A DNA stretch of 64,000 nucleotides from Methylobacterium brachiatum (GTDB taxonomy: Bacteria > Pseudomonadota > Alphaproteobacteria > Rhizobiales > Beijerinckiaceae): assembly GCF_020523825.1 (NCBI RefSeq), contig NZ_JAJALK010000011.1:124001-188000 (forward strand), written 5' to 3'. Below, piece by piece: positions 8,739-17,008 of the stretch. The notes under the pieces are model-generated. The model had not been told where the DNA came from, made no database searches, and saw only the letters and a program-made list of their open reading frames with translations. The stretch's first letter is position 1. Every line of letters starts with the position of its first letter. Position numbers and translations under genes: made by a program.

Positions 8739-9635
8739 TTAGCGCGACATCTGCGGCTTGATGACGAGACGGGCGATGATCGACAGCACCAGGATCGTCG
8801 CGGTGATCAGGAGCGCCCCGGCCCAGGCGAGGCTCTGCCAGTTCGGGTAGGGCGAGAGGGCGAACTGGTAGATCATGACCGGGAGGTTCGCGACGCCGCC
8901 CATCAGGTCCGGCGAGAACCAGGAATTGTTGTTGAGCGCCGTGAACAGGAGCGGCGCGGTCTCGCCCGCGATGCGGGCCAGCGCCAGGATGATCCCGGTG
9001 ACGATGCCGGCCGAGGCCGCCCGCCAGGTGACGCTGATGATCACCGTCGAGGGCGGCGCGCCGAGCGCCGCGCCGGCCTCGCGCAGGGTGCCGGGCACCA
9101 GGCGCATCATGTCCTCGGTGGTGCGCACGATCACCGGGACCGCGATGATGGCCAGCGCCACGCCGCCGGCCCAGCCCGAATAGGTCCCCATCGGCCGCAC
9201 CATCAGGGTGTAGACGAACAGGCCGATCAGGATCGACGGCGCCGAGAGCAGGATGTCGTTGAGGAAGCGGATCACCCCGGCGATCTTGGAGAAGCGGCCG
9301 TATTCGGCGAGGTAGGTCCCGGCCATGACGCCGATCGGCGTCGCGATCGTGATGCCGATCCCGGTGAGCACGAGACTCCCCAGGATCGCGTTGGCGATGC
9401 CGCCGCCCTCGGATCCGGGGCCGGGGGTCGGGTGCGCGAACATGCCGGGCGTGAAGCCGCGCACGCCCTGGACGATCAGCATCAGCAGGATCGAGCCGAG
9501 CACCACGGCGCCGACGATCGTGGCGATCAGGCAGGCGGTGCGCAGCACCCGGTCGGCGACCCGCCGGCTGGAGCGGACCCGCCCGGTGCGGCGCGGCGTG
9601 GCGTTGGCGGTGGTCATGGGGTTTGACGCGTCCAT
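8739..9635 (-). CDS. pstA: Phosphate ABC transporter permease PstA
   Basis: A 298-residue inner-membrane permease with about six transmembrane helices, the first after a basic N-terminal tail ([15 protein letters not shown]). The EAA-type loop that contacts PstB is visible as [19 protein letters not shown]. The periplasmic segment between helices 1 and 2 ([20 protein letters not shown]) and the [13 protein letters not shown] block are typical of PstA. A strong GAGGAGG lies upstream of the ATG at 9635. It starts 12 bases after the pstC stop, within the pst operon. Confidence 0.96.
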   Translation of the reverse strand: MDASNPMTTANATPRRTGRVRSSRRVADRVLRTACLIATIVGAVVLGSILLMLIVQGVRGFTPGMFAHPTPGPGSEGGGIANAILGSLVLTGIGITIATPIGVMAGTYLAEYGRFSKIAGVIRFLNDILLSAPSILIGLFVYTLMVRPMGTYSGWAGGVALAIIAVPVIVRTTEDMMRLVPGTLREAGAALGAPPSTVIISVTWRAASAGIVTGIILALARIAGETAPLLFTALNNNSWFSPDLMGGVANLPVMIYQFALSPYPNWQSLAWAGALLITATILVLSIIARLVIKPQMSR

Positions 9636-9647
9636 CGTGAGCCCTCC

Positions 9648-10625
9648 TCAGGCAGGCTTGACGCGGCGCGTCAGCAACCGGGCGATGATGAGCACCACGA
9701 AGGTGATGACGAAGAGGATGCAGCCGAGCGCCATCAGCGCGTTGAGCTGGAGGCCGTCCGCCTCGTTGAACTCGTTGGCGATGCGCGACGCGATGGTCGA
9801 GCTCGGGTCGAAGATCGAGGCCGAGAGGCGGTTGGCGTTGCCGATCACGAAGGTCACCGCCATCGTCTCGCCCAGGGCGCGGCCGAGGCCGAGCATGATC
9901 GCCCCGATGATCGAGACCGAGGCCTGCGGCACCAGAACGTGGCGCACCACCTCCCAGGTCGTGCAGCCGATGCCGTAGGCGCTCTCGCGCAGCACGGTGG
10001 GGATCTGGTCGAGCATGTCGCGGGCGATCGAGGCGATGAACGGCACGATCATGATCGCCAGGATGATGCCGGCGGTGAAGACGCCGACGCCCGAGGGCAC
10101 CCGGGCGTAGAACAGCGTGCCGACGATCGGCATGCCCTCGACCAGGTTCGAGACCGGGATCTGGACGAAGCGCGCGAAGAGCGGCGCGAACACGAACAGG
10201 CCCCACATGCCGTAGATGATGCTCGGCACCGCGGCGAGCAGCTCGATGGTCATCGCCACCGGCTTGCGGGCCCAGCCCGGGCAGAGCTGCGTGAGGTAGA
10301 CGGCGATCCCCAGGGAGACCGGCACGCCGATCAGCAGCGCGAGGGTCGCGGAGGCCACGGTGCCGATCACGGCCACCAGGGCGCCGTACTGCTCGGTCCC
10401 GACGTTCCAGGCGCTGGATGTGAGGAAGGCGAATCCGAATTCGCGGAAGGCGGGCCAGCCGCCGTAGAGGATCGACCCCAGGATTCCGGCGAGCACGACG
10501 AGCACGAACAGTGCCGCGCCGTAGGAGCAAGCCCGGAACAGGTTGTCGAGGCTCCGGCTCGGCCCTTTACGCGCGGCGACTGCGCGGGGTCGTGCGAGGG
10601 CAATCGTCTCGGTCAAGGCGGGCAT
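9648..10625 (-). CDS. pstC: Phosphate ABC transporter permease PstC
   Basis: A 325-residue permease that pairs with PstA to form the phosphate channel. The start at 10625 (MPALTETIALARP) is preferred over an in-frame upstream codon at 10715 because the extra 30 residues are unlike the family and would reach into the pstS end. Six helices follow a short cytosolic tail. Family landmarks are ILYGGWPAFREFGFAFL near the first helix, GVPVSLGIAVYLTQL and the EAA loop LRESAYGIGCTTWEVVRHV. It is 86 bases downstream of pstS and upstream of pstA. Confidence 0.96.
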   Translation of the reverse strand: MPALTETIALARPRAVAARKGPSRSLDNLFRACSYGAALFVLVVLAGILGSILYGGWPAFREFGFAFLTSSAWNVGTEQYGALVAVIGTVASATLALLIGVPVSLGIAVYLTQLCPGWARKPVAMTIELLAAVPSIIYGMWGLFVFAPLFARFVQIPVSNLVEGMPIVGTLFYARVPSGVGVFTAGIILAIMIVPFIASIARDMLDQIPTVLRESAYGIGCTTWEVVRHVLVPQASVSIIGAIMLGLGRALGETMAVTFVIGNANRLSASIFDPSSTIASRIANEFNEADGLQLNALMALGCILFVITFVVLIIARLLTRRVKPA

Positions 10626-10711
10626 CCGCGATTCTCTGCGAAGGGGGGCGTGGTAGCGCGGTGCAGTCCGCGAAGCGAGGGAGGAGGCTGCAAGCCTCCC
10701 CCCTAAATCAC

Positions 10712-11752
10712 TCACATGTTGAAGACGGGCTTACCGTCCTTACCCTTCACGTTTTTCCACTCTTCGTGGATCAGGGCGACGACGTTGTCCGGAAGCGGCA
10801 CGTAGTCGAGGTCAGAAGCAAGCTTATCGCCGTTCTTGTAGGCCCAATCGAAGAATTTGAGCGTATCCGCGGCCTTGGCCGGGTCGGCCGGATCCTTGTG
10901 GACCAGGATGAAGGTCGCCGCCGTGATCGGCCAGGCATCTTCGCCCGGCTGGTTGGTCAGCGAGATACCGAAGCCCGGAGCCGACTTCCAGTCGGCGCTG
11001 GCGGCGGCGGCCTGGAAGGCCTTGTCGTCGGGCTGCGGATACTTGCCGGCCTTGTTCTGAAGCAGAGCGTAAGCGAGCTTGTTCTGCTTGGCGTAGGCGG
11101 ATTCGACGTAGCCGATCGCGTTCGGCACCTGCTTCACGGTGGCGGTCACGCCCTCGTTGCCCTTGCCGCCCTGCCCGACCGGCCAGGAGATCGTGGTGGC
11201 CGCGCCGTAATCCTTCTTCCAGGTCTCGGAGACCTGCGACAGGTAGGTGGTGAAGATGTTGGTCGTGCCCGAGGCGTCGGACCGGTAGACCGGGGTGATG
11301 GTCGCGTCGGGGAGCTTCACGCCCTCGTTGAGCTTGGCGATCCGCGGGTCCGACCACTTCGCGATCTTGCCGGCGTAGATGTCGGCCAGCACGTCGCCGG
11401 TCAGCTTCAGCTTGCCGGGCTCAAGGCCGGCGATGTTCACGACCGGCACGACGCCGCCCATCACGGTGGGGAACTGGACGAGACCGTCCTTGGCCAGCTG
11501 CTCGCCCTTCAGGGGGGCGTCGGTCGCGCCGAAATCGACGGTCTTGGCCTGGATCTGCTTGATGCCGCCGCCGGAGCCGATGGACTGGTAGTTCAGTCCC
11601 GAGCCGGTCTCCTTCCGGTAGGCTTCGGCCCACTTGGAGTAGACCGGGAACGGGAACGTTGCGCCGGCACCCGTGATATCGGCAGCGAGTGCCGCGGACG
11701 CCAGCTGAACCGTCGCGAGGCCGACGGCGAGCGCGTAAGCGAAGGGTCTCAA
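10712..11752 (-). CDS. pstS: Periplasmic phosphate-binding protein PstS
   Basis: A 346-residue exported binding protein that delivers phosphate to PstCA. The signal peptide (MRPFAYALAVGLATVQLASA, then ALA-A) is followed by the mature start DITGAGATFPFPVYSKW. Ligand-loop segments are visible: GAGATFP, IGSGGGIKQI, DFGATDAPL and YRSDASGTT. The start is a TTG at 11752, supported by CGGAGATACCC directly upstream and by the fit of the signal peptide; no ATG or GTG gives a better start. It is the first gene of the operon, 125 bases downstream of a three-unit Pho box, so strong induction under phosphate starvation is expected. Confidence 0.96.
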   Translation of the reverse strand: MRPFAYALAVGLATVQLASAALAADITGAGATFPFPVYSKWAEAYRKETGSGLNYQSIGSGGGIKQIQAKTVDFGATDAPLKGEQLAKDGLVQFPTVMGGVVPVVNIAGLEPGKLKLTGDVLADIYAGKIAKWSDPRIAKLNEGVKLPDATITPVYRSDASGTTNIFTTYLSQVSETWKKDYGAATTISWPVGQGGKGNEGVTATVKQVPNAIGYVESAYAKQNKLAYALLQNKAGKYPQPDDKAFQAAAASADWKSAPGFGISLTNQPGEDAWPITAATFILVHKDPADPAKAADTLKFFDWAYKNGDKLASDLDYVPLPDNVVALIHEEWKNVKGKDGKPVFNM

Positions 11753-11876
11753 GGGTATCTCCGTTGCCGTCGGGCGAGAGCCTGCGCCTCTCTGCCGGCA
11801 AGCCCATGCCCGCGGCAGAGCTGTGCGGCCGGTCTTCCAAGAGACCCGGCGCCGGCCGCCCGATGAGCCGGGCGTT

Positions 11877-11905
11877 ACGACAGTGAGATGACATCGCCAT
11901 GACAG
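11877..11905 (-). promoter_or_regulatory. Pho box (PhoB operator) upstream of pstS
   Basis: Read towards pstS there are three heptamers at exact 11-base spacing: CTGTCAT (11905-11899), ATGTCAT (11894-11888) and CTGTCGT (11883-11877). The known PhoB half-site is CTGTCAT with a 4-base AT-rich spacer, so this is one and a half Pho boxes in register on one face of the helix. The nearest unit is 125 bases from the pstS TTG start, which leaves room for a promoter and a leader of about 100 bases. The spacers here are less AT-rich than in E. coli, as expected for this genome. Confidence 0.85.
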
Positions 11906-12026
11906 CGCGTGGCGCGCGTGACGGCACGGTTTGCGGCGCTCGTGCGTTCACACCGGGTGGCGGCACCGGACGATCGGCCGAGGATCGGCGAGCGATGCCG
12001 CGCAGTGATCAGAAGGTGTTCGGATC

Positions 12027-12287
12027 GTGGATGACCAGGGGACCGAGGCAGGGGCAGGTCCCGACGCGGCCGGCCCGGATGCGGCCTGGCTCGCCCTGCA
12101 TGCCGCCCGCGAGGCCGTGGAACGCGCCCTGACCCTGGCTCAAGCGCGCCAGCGTTTCGGCAGCGACGCGGAGGCCGTCGCGCAGGCGCGACGCGAGGAG
12201 GCGGAACTCCTCGTGGACCTCGACCGAATTCTCACGCAGATCCGGGCGGCGGAGTATCGTCGGCGGCCCGGCTCGCGGCGCTGGTAG
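12027..12287 (+). CDS. Small hypothetical protein
   Basis: An 86-residue protein with a GTG start, preceded by AGAAGG at about 10 bases. Residues 20-75 form a continuous charged helix rich in Ala, Arg and Glu (AWLALHAAREAVERAL, EAELLVDLDRILTQIRAAEY), ending in a basic tail. There is no signal peptide, membrane segment or family that I recognise. It is divergent from pstS and convergent with the NepR-like gene. Ala/Arg-rich frames arise easily at this GC content, so the call depends on the coding-like start context. Confidence 0.45.
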   Translation: MDDQGTEAGAGPDAAGPDAAWLALHAAREAVERALTLAQARQRFGSDAEAVAQARREEAELLVDLDRILTQIRAAEYRRRPGSRRW

Positions 12288-12354
12288 GGCTCAGCAGCCT
12301 TCCGCCGGGAGGAACTCCACACCGGAACGCGTGCCGATTCGGTGCACGGGGCCC

Positions 12355-12555
12355 CTAACCGACCCGGCGCAGTTCCCGCTCCTTCTGACGAAGGCGAAGC
12401 AGCAGTTCCACGTGGGTGTCCGTGATCGGCTGCGTGTCGACGCTGCCCTCGTAGACGGTGCGGAGCGTCAGCCCGAGCTGTTGCGTGTCGATCGCCTGCT
12501 TGAGGGACCGGCCCATATGCGGGCTTCCCTCGGACGTGACGATAGACGGCTTCAT
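12355..12555 (-). CDS. NepR-like anti-sigma factor (general stress response)
   Basis: A 66-residue protein with a strong GGGAGGAAAAC ribosome site. The second half (LGLTLRTVYEGSV, then QPITDTHVELLLRLRQKE) matches the NepR core, LR-x2-Y-x5-(E/Q)P-x-D-x3-ELL-x-L. NepR holds the sigma factor EcfG and is released by phosphorylated PhyR in alphaproteobacteria. In NepR the two helices flank a Pro-containing linker, present here as QPITD. No phyR or ecfG is next to it, so this would be a detached or paralogous copy. An EcfG-like promoter lies upstream. It follows recN on the same strand. Function is inferred from the motif. Confidence 0.65.
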   Translation of the reverse strand: MKPSIVTSEGSPHMGRSLKQAIDTQQLGLTLRTVYEGSVDTQPITDTHVELLLRLRQKERELRRVG

Positions 12556-12650
12556 GTTTTCCTCCCGCCCTTCAACCGCGTACGCCTGAGCACGGCACCG
12601 GGATGGAAGCAGTCTCGCGAAGAATGGTTAACGAAAGGTTACGCGCAACC

Positions 12651-12675
12651 AACGGTTAAGGTTGATCGGCGTTCA
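12651..12675 (-). promoter_or_regulatory. EcfG-like promoter ahead of the NepR-like gene
   Basis: On the minus strand, TGAAC (12675-12671) is followed after exactly 16 bases by CGTT (12654-12651). The consensus known for EcfG in Methylobacterium and relatives is GGAAC-N16/17-CGTT; only the first base differs. The predicted start would lie about 90 bases ahead of the NepR-like ATG, and the -35 overlaps the recN stop codon. Autoregulation of nepR by EcfG is common, which makes the position meaningful. A single 8-base match at this spacing can also arise by chance. Confidence 0.45.
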
Positions 12676-14346
12676 CGCATCCGCGCCTTGAAGCAGCCGG
12701 GCCGCCGCTGCCCGCGCCTCGTCGGTCACCGTGGCGCCGGCCAGCATCCGGGCGATCTCCTCGCGGCGCTCCGCCACCGGCAGGCTCGCCACCCGGGTCG
12801 CGACGCGTCCGGCGCCCTTGACCGGGGTCTTGGCGATCAGGAAATGCGTGCTCGCGCGGGCGGCCACCTGGGGCGCATGGGTCACCGCCACGACCTGCAC
12901 GGTGCTGGCCAGGCGCGCCAGGCGTAGGCCGATCGCGTCCGCCACCGCGCCGCCGACGCCGGTGTCGATCTCGTCGAAGATCAGGGTCGGAGCCGAGCCC
13001 TTGTCGGCCAGCACCACCTTCAGCGCCAGCATGAAGCGCGACAACTCGCCGCCGGAGGCGACCTTCATCATCGGGCCGGGCTTCGTCCCGGGATTGGTCT
13101 GGGCCCAGAACTCGACGCGGTCGATGCCCGCGGGATCGCGCGCCTCCGGATCGGTCACGATCTCGGTGATGAACCGGGCACGCTCCAGCTTCAGCGGCGG
13201 CAGCTCGGCCTTCACGGCCGCGTCGAGCTGCTTGGCCGCCCGGCGGCGCCCGGCGCTGAGCTTGTCCGCCGCCTCGGCATAGTGGGCCTCGGCCTTGGCG
13301 CGGGCCTGTTCCAGCCCCTCCAGGGCCGCCTCGCCGGCATCGAGGGTCGCGACCTCTCCGGCGTAGCGCTCCGCCAGGGCGGCGAGGTCGTCGGCCGGGA
13401 CGTCGTATTTGCGCGAGGCGGCGCGCAGCGCGAACAGCCGCTCCTCCGCCCGCTCTAGGTCGCGGGGGTCGAACTCGGTCTCGGCCACGGCGGCGTCCAG
13501 CACCGCGCGCGCCTCGTCGAGGGCGACCATGGCGGCGTCGAGGGCGTTGACGCAGGGGTCGATCAGCGCCGGGAGCTGGCCGGCGCGGCGCTCCAGCTTG
13601 CGCAGGGCGGCCGAGATGTGCGGCACGCCCGAATGCGGCCCACCGACCGCGTCCAGCGCCTCGTTCAGCTCGCGGGCGACCTTCTCGGATTGCTGCATGA
13701 TGCTGCGGCGCTCGGCGAGCTGGGCCTCCTCCCCGGGCTGGGGCGCCAGGGCCGCGAGTTCCTCGACCGCGTGGCGCAGGAAGTCGGCCTCCTTGCGGGC
13801 CGCATCGATGCGGGCGCGATGCTCGGCGAGCTCGGCGCGCGCCGTGCGCACGGCCTTGGCGGCCGACGCGACCTTCGCGAGCTGGCTTTGCAGCCCCCCG
13901 AAGGCGTCGAGGATCGCCCGGTGCGAGGCCGGATCGGACAGGGCCCGGTCGTCGTGCTGGCCGTGGATCTCCACCAGCGCCGCCCCGATCGCCCGCAGGA
14001 CCTGCACGCCCACCGGCTGGTCGTTGACGAAGGCGCGGGTGCGCCCGTCCGCCATCTGGGTCCGGCGCAGGATCAGGTCACCCTCGGTGTCGATCTCCGC
14101 CTCGGCCGCGATCCGGCGCGCCGGGTGGTCCAGGGGCAGGTCGAACACCGCGGTGACGCCGCCCTGCGGCTCGCCGTGACGCACGAGGCGGCCATCGCCG
14201 CGGCCGCCCAGGGCCAGGGCAAAGGCGTCGAGCAGGATCGATTTGCCCGCACCGGTCTCCCCGGTCAGGACACTCAGCCCCGTCCGGAAATTCAGTTCGA
14301 GCCTGTCGATCAGAACGATGTCGCGGATCGCGAGCTGCGCCAGCAT
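12673..14346 (-). CDS. recN: DNA repair protein RecN
   Basis: A 557-residue SMC-like ATPase for double-strand-break repair. The Walker A motif is GETGAGKS (29-36) in the N-terminal half-domain. The middle (about 170-385) is a coiled-coil region rich in Ala, Glu and Arg. The C-terminal half has the signature VASGGELSRFMLAL and Walker B LIFDEIDTGVGG, then a D-loop/H-loop region ending VVAVTHAPQVAARA. The length matches the family. It follows bamD after a terminator-like hairpin, so it may have its own promoter in that gap. In E. coli recN is under LexA; no clear alphaproteobacterial SOS box was found here. Confidence 0.96.
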   Translation of the reverse strand: MLAQLAIRDIVLIDRLELNFRTGLSVLTGETGAGKSILLDAFALALGGRGDGRLVRHGEPQGGVTAVFDLPLDHPARRIAAEAEIDTEGDLILRRTQMADGRTRAFVNDQPVGVQVLRAIGAALVEIHGQHDDRALSDPASHRAILDAFGGLQSQLAKVASAAKAVRTARAELAEHRARIDAARKEADFLRHAVEELAALAPQPGEEAQLAERRSIMQQSEKVARELNEALDAVGGPHSGVPHISAALRKLERRAGQLPALIDPCVNALDAAMVALDEARAVLDAAVAETEFDPRDLERAEERLFALRAASRKYDVPADDLAALAERYAGEVATLDAGEAALEGLEQARAKAEAHYAEAADKLSAGRRRAAKQLDAAVKAELPPLKLERARFITEIVTDPEARDPAGIDRVEFWAQTNPGTKPGPMMKVASGGELSRFMLALKVVLADKGSAPTLIFDEIDTGVGGAVADAIGLRLARLASTVQVVAVTHAPQVAARASTHFLIAKTPVKGAGRVATRVASLPVAERREEIARMLAGATVTDEARAAAARLLQGADA

Positions 14347-14460
14347 GCGGCGACGGGATTCCTGAGAATGGGACCGCAGACATAAGGCTGCTGCGGCGCG
14401 GATTCACCCCAAAAATGCACCGCGGCGCATCTGCAGTGCCGCGGGGCTGCGCGGACGAGA

Positions 14461-14488
14461 AAGGCCCGGAGCGGCGGCTCCGGGCCTT
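14461..14488 (-). terminator. Rho-independent terminator after bamD
   Basis: A perfect 12-base-pair GC-rich stem (14461-14472 with 14477-14488) with a 4-base loop. On the minus strand it is followed by TTTCTC. It lies 59 bases after the bamD stop and before recN, so it probably ends the lpxC/bamD transcript. Confidence 0.75.
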
Positions 14489-14546
14489 GGGGCGTTTCAC
14501 GGCGCGCCGAAGGCCGCCTGCAGCAGGACGCGGCCCGCCGGTATCG

Positions 14547-15428
14547 TCACTCGGCCGAGGCGGTCTTGCCGGTCACGCTCCGGTAGATCTTGGAGAGGAA
14601 CGAGCTCTTCTCCTCGCGGGGCTCGACGCCGCCCTTGGCCAGGAGCGCGTGGGCGTCCTTGTACCAGGGGCTGTCGGGGAAGTTGTGGCCCAGCACGGCC
14701 GCGGAGTTCTGCGCCTCCTGGGTGATGCCGAGCGCCCAGTACGCCTCGGTCAGGCGCTCGAGCGCCTCTTCCGCGTGGCGGGTGGTCTGGTACTTGGCGA
14801 CCACGTCGCGGAAGCGGTTGATCGCGGCCGGGAAGTTGCGCCGCTCGAGATAGAAGCGGCCCACCTCCATCTCCTTGCCGGCGAGCTGATCCCGGGTGAT
14901 CTGGATCTTGGACCGCGCGTCGGTGGCGTATTCGGAGGTCGGATACTTCTGGACCAGCTCCTGCAGGGCGACGAGCGCCTTCTCGGACCGGTCCTGATCG
15001 CGGGTCACGTCCGGGATCTGCTTATAGTTCGACATCGCCATCAGGTACTGCGCGTAGGCGGCGTCCTTGCTGGCCGGGTGGCGCTGCAGGTACCGCTTCG
15101 CGGCGCTGATCGCGTCGTCGTACTTCTGGCCCTCGTAATTCGCGTAGGCGGTCATCAGCAGCGCCTTCCGGGACCATTCGGAATACTGGTACTGCTTGTC
15201 GAGGTTGTCGAACTTCTTGATCGCCCCCTCGTAGTCGCTGTCCTCCAGCTTGGCCAAGCCCTCGCTGTAGAGCTTGTCCGCCGGGACATCCGGAACGACC
15301 TCGGGCTTGTACTTTTCGGCGAAGAGGTTGGTCGGGTCGAAGTCGCAGCCGCCGAGGCCCAGGCCGAGGACGGCCACGAAGGGCGCCACGAAGACCGCCG
15401 CCCGGCGATGACGAATGGTGACAGGCAT
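14547..15428 (-). CDS. bamD: Outer membrane assembly lipoprotein BamD
   Basis: A 293-residue lipoprotein of the BAM complex, which folds beta-barrel proteins into the outer membrane. The start at 15428 is set by GAAAGAG upstream and a proper lipoprotein signal. The lipobox is LGGC with acylated cysteine C28, followed by Asp29. The mature part holds about five TPR-like repeats (YSEGLAKLEDSDYEGAIKKF; GQKYDDAISAAKRYLQRHP; TRHAEEALERLTEAYWALG), as in BamD/ComL. A predicted +2 aspartate is the inner-membrane retention signal in E. coli, but that rule does not hold well for alphaproteobacteria. It lies 192 bases after lpxC. Confidence 0.93.
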   Translation of the reverse strand: MPVTIRHRRAAVFVAPFVAVLGLGLGGCDFDPTNLFAEKYKPEVVPDVPADKLYSEGLAKLEDSDYEGAIKKFDNLDKQYQYSEWSRKALLMTAYANYEGQKYDDAISAAKRYLQRHPASKDAAYAQYLMAMSNYKQIPDVTRDQDRSEKALVALQELVQKYPTSEYATDARSKIQITRDQLAGKEMEVGRFYLERRNFPAAINRFRDVVAKYQTTRHAEEALERLTEAYWALGITQEAQNSAAVLGHNFPDSPWYKDAHALLAKGGVEPREEKSSFLSKIYRSVTGKTASAE

Positions 15429-15620
15429 CTGGCGCTCTTTCCCGGGACCGGCGCACGTCCCGCGCCGTCGTGCCATCGCGTGATTGGATCCGGCCCGACC
15501 GAGCCGGGCCCGTCGTTCACGGACCGTTAAACCCTGACGTTTGATTCGGGCATGAAAGCGGCAAGGCTGCGGCCGCCCGGATTCGTTGCCGGCTGTGTCC
15601 CGCGGGTCACAGGGCTGCGG

Positions 15621-16568
15621 TCAGAGCTCGCCCGCGAAAGCGGCGATGCCCAGGCCGACGCCGAGCTCGGACAGCACGGTCTCGCGGCGCGAGCCCTGCG
15701 CCTCGACGATGGCGTAGTTCGACCGGTCGGCGAACAGGGCGGAGAGCACGCCGACATTCATCCGGTGGCCGCCACAATAGGAGCGGTAGGCGCCCTGGAT
15801 CGGCAGGCCGGCCAGCGCGAGGTCGCCGACCGCATCGAGGATCTTGTGGCGGACGAACTCGTCCGGGAAGCGCAGGCCCTCGGGGTTGACCACGGCGGTC
15901 TCGCCGACCGCGACGGTGTTCTCGAGCGAGGCGCCCAGCGCGAAGCCGGCCTTCCAGTAGCGCTCCACGTCCTTCATCATCCCGAAGGTGCGGGCGCCGG
16001 CGATCTCCCGGCGGTAGGTGGCGGGCGAGAGGTCCATCGCCTTGCGCGAGCGGCCGATCACCGGGCTGTCGAAATCGATCTCCACGTCGAGGCGGAAGCC
16101 CCGGTCGATCGGGCGCAGCTCCGCGAAGGCGCGGCCGGTCTCGATGCGGACGTGACGCAGGACCTTGAGCCAGCGGCGCGGCGTGTTGCAGGTCGCGATC
16201 CCGACCGTGTCGATGGCCTGAACGAATTGGAGGGCGGACCCGTCGAGGATCGGCATCTCCGGCCCGTCGATCTCGACCAGGGCGTTGTCGATGCCCAGTC
16301 CGTAGAGGGCCGACATCAGATGCTCGATGGTGGCGACGGCACCGGTCTCGACGTCACCGATGACGGTGCAGAGTTCGGTGGCGGAGACGAGGGCGTGGTG
16401 GGCCTTGATCAGGCGGTCGTTGCCGTGGGTGGTGCTGGTGCGGAGAAACGCGATGCCGTGATTGGCCGGAGCGGGGCGGATCGTGATCTCGGCCGGGTTC
16501 CCGGAATGGACCCCTACGCCTGAGAGCGTCACCGGACCCTTCAGGGTCGTCTGTTTATGCGTTCGCAT
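15621..16568 (-). CDS. lpxC: UDP-3-O-acyl-N-acetylglucosamine deacetylase LpxC
   Basis: A 315-residue zinc enzyme for the committed step of lipid A synthesis. Zinc ligands are H83 in TIEHLMSALYG, plus H241 and D245 in HKILDAVGDL. The likely acid/base histidine is H268 in YCGGHRMN. Two tandem beta-alpha domains span about 8-130 and 135-300. The ATG at 16568 is preceded by GGGGG; another ATG four bases upstream is out of frame. It follows ftsZ but is separated by a terminator and about 390 bases of regulatory DNA, so it is probably transcribed from its own promoter. Confidence 0.97.
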   Translation of the reverse strand: MRTHKQTTLKGPVTLSGVGVHSGNPAEITIRPAPANHGIAFLRTSTTHGNDRLIKAHHALVSATELCTVIGDVETGAVATIEHLMSALYGLGIDNALVEIDGPEMPILDGSALQFVQAIDTVGIATCNTPRRWLKVLRHVRIETGRAFAELRPIDRGFRLDVEIDFDSPVIGRSRKAMDLSPATYRREIAGARTFGMMKDVERYWKAGFALGASLENTVAVGETAVVNPEGLRFPDEFVRHKILDAVGDLALAGLPIQGAYRSYCGGHRMNVGVLSALFADRSNYAIVEAQGSRRETVLSELGVGLGIAAFAGEL

Positions 16569-16956
16569 TCATTAGCCCCCGGCCGCGATCAGGTCCCGCC
16601 ATCCCGACCCGGGATGGTGAGGAAACTGTCCGATCCGTCCGCTGCTTGAAGCCCCTATCCGCGCTATCAGGTTGTGTCCTGCAACGCGTCTCATTGGTCT
16701 GCGAGTGTCTATAGCTGCACCGCACAGGGCAGCCAAATCACGGATTCTTACGCTCTGTTACAGACACGCTTGCCGTTTGGAGCCGCTAAAAACCTGATGG
16801 CACAAAGGTTTAAAGCTTGGTTAATGCGTGGCTAACCGACGGCCATTCTGTGGCTCCGATGCATCACGCGCCTGGGGATAGCGTCACAAACGTTAACCCC
16901 GCTGTGACCGCAATCCTGTCTTCCCGCAACTAAGAGTTGCTTCGTTGCAGCGCAAA
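16569..16956. promoter_or_regulatory. Intergenic region carrying the lpxC promoter and leader
   Basis: A gene-free stretch between the ftsZ terminator and lpxC. Its AT content is clearly above the surroundings. It holds a TTAA-N7-TTAA site at 16810-16824 and several GTTAAC-type words. A 7-base-pair stem with a 5-base loop sits at about 16600-16618 in the predicted lpxC leader. I see no open frame or tRNA-like structure. A small RNA cannot be excluded. Confidence 0.55.
16810..16824. promoter_or_regulatory. CtrA-type box (TTAA-N7-TTAA)
   Basis: TTAA at 16810-16813 and TTAA at 16821-16824 are separated by exactly 7 bases, the full CtrA consensus spacing. A further CTAA follows the second TTAA after 7 bases, suggesting overlapping half-sites. 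CtrA is the cell-cycle master regulator of alphaproteobacteria. In a genome this rich in GC such AT words are rare, which raises the weight of the match. It lies about 240 bases upstream of lpxC. Confidence 0.55.
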
Positions 16957-16980
16957 GAGCCGGCGGTTTCCCGCCGGCTC
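16957..16980 (-). terminator. Rho-independent terminator after ftsZ
   Basis: A perfect 10-base-pair GC stem (16957-16966 with 16971-16980) with a 4-base loop, followed on the minus strand by CTTTG. It begins 28 bases after the ftsZ stop and would close the division and cell wall operon before lpxC. Confidence 0.75.
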
Positions 16981-17008
16981 CCGCTTCTGGCCCCGGGTCT
17001 TGCGCCGT

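Noticed and set aside
12628-12642. TTAA-N7-TTAC as a CtrA box near the NepR-like gene
   Set aside because: One base off the consensus in the key second half, and it lies within the leader predicted from the better EcfG-like site. Kept only as a possibility.
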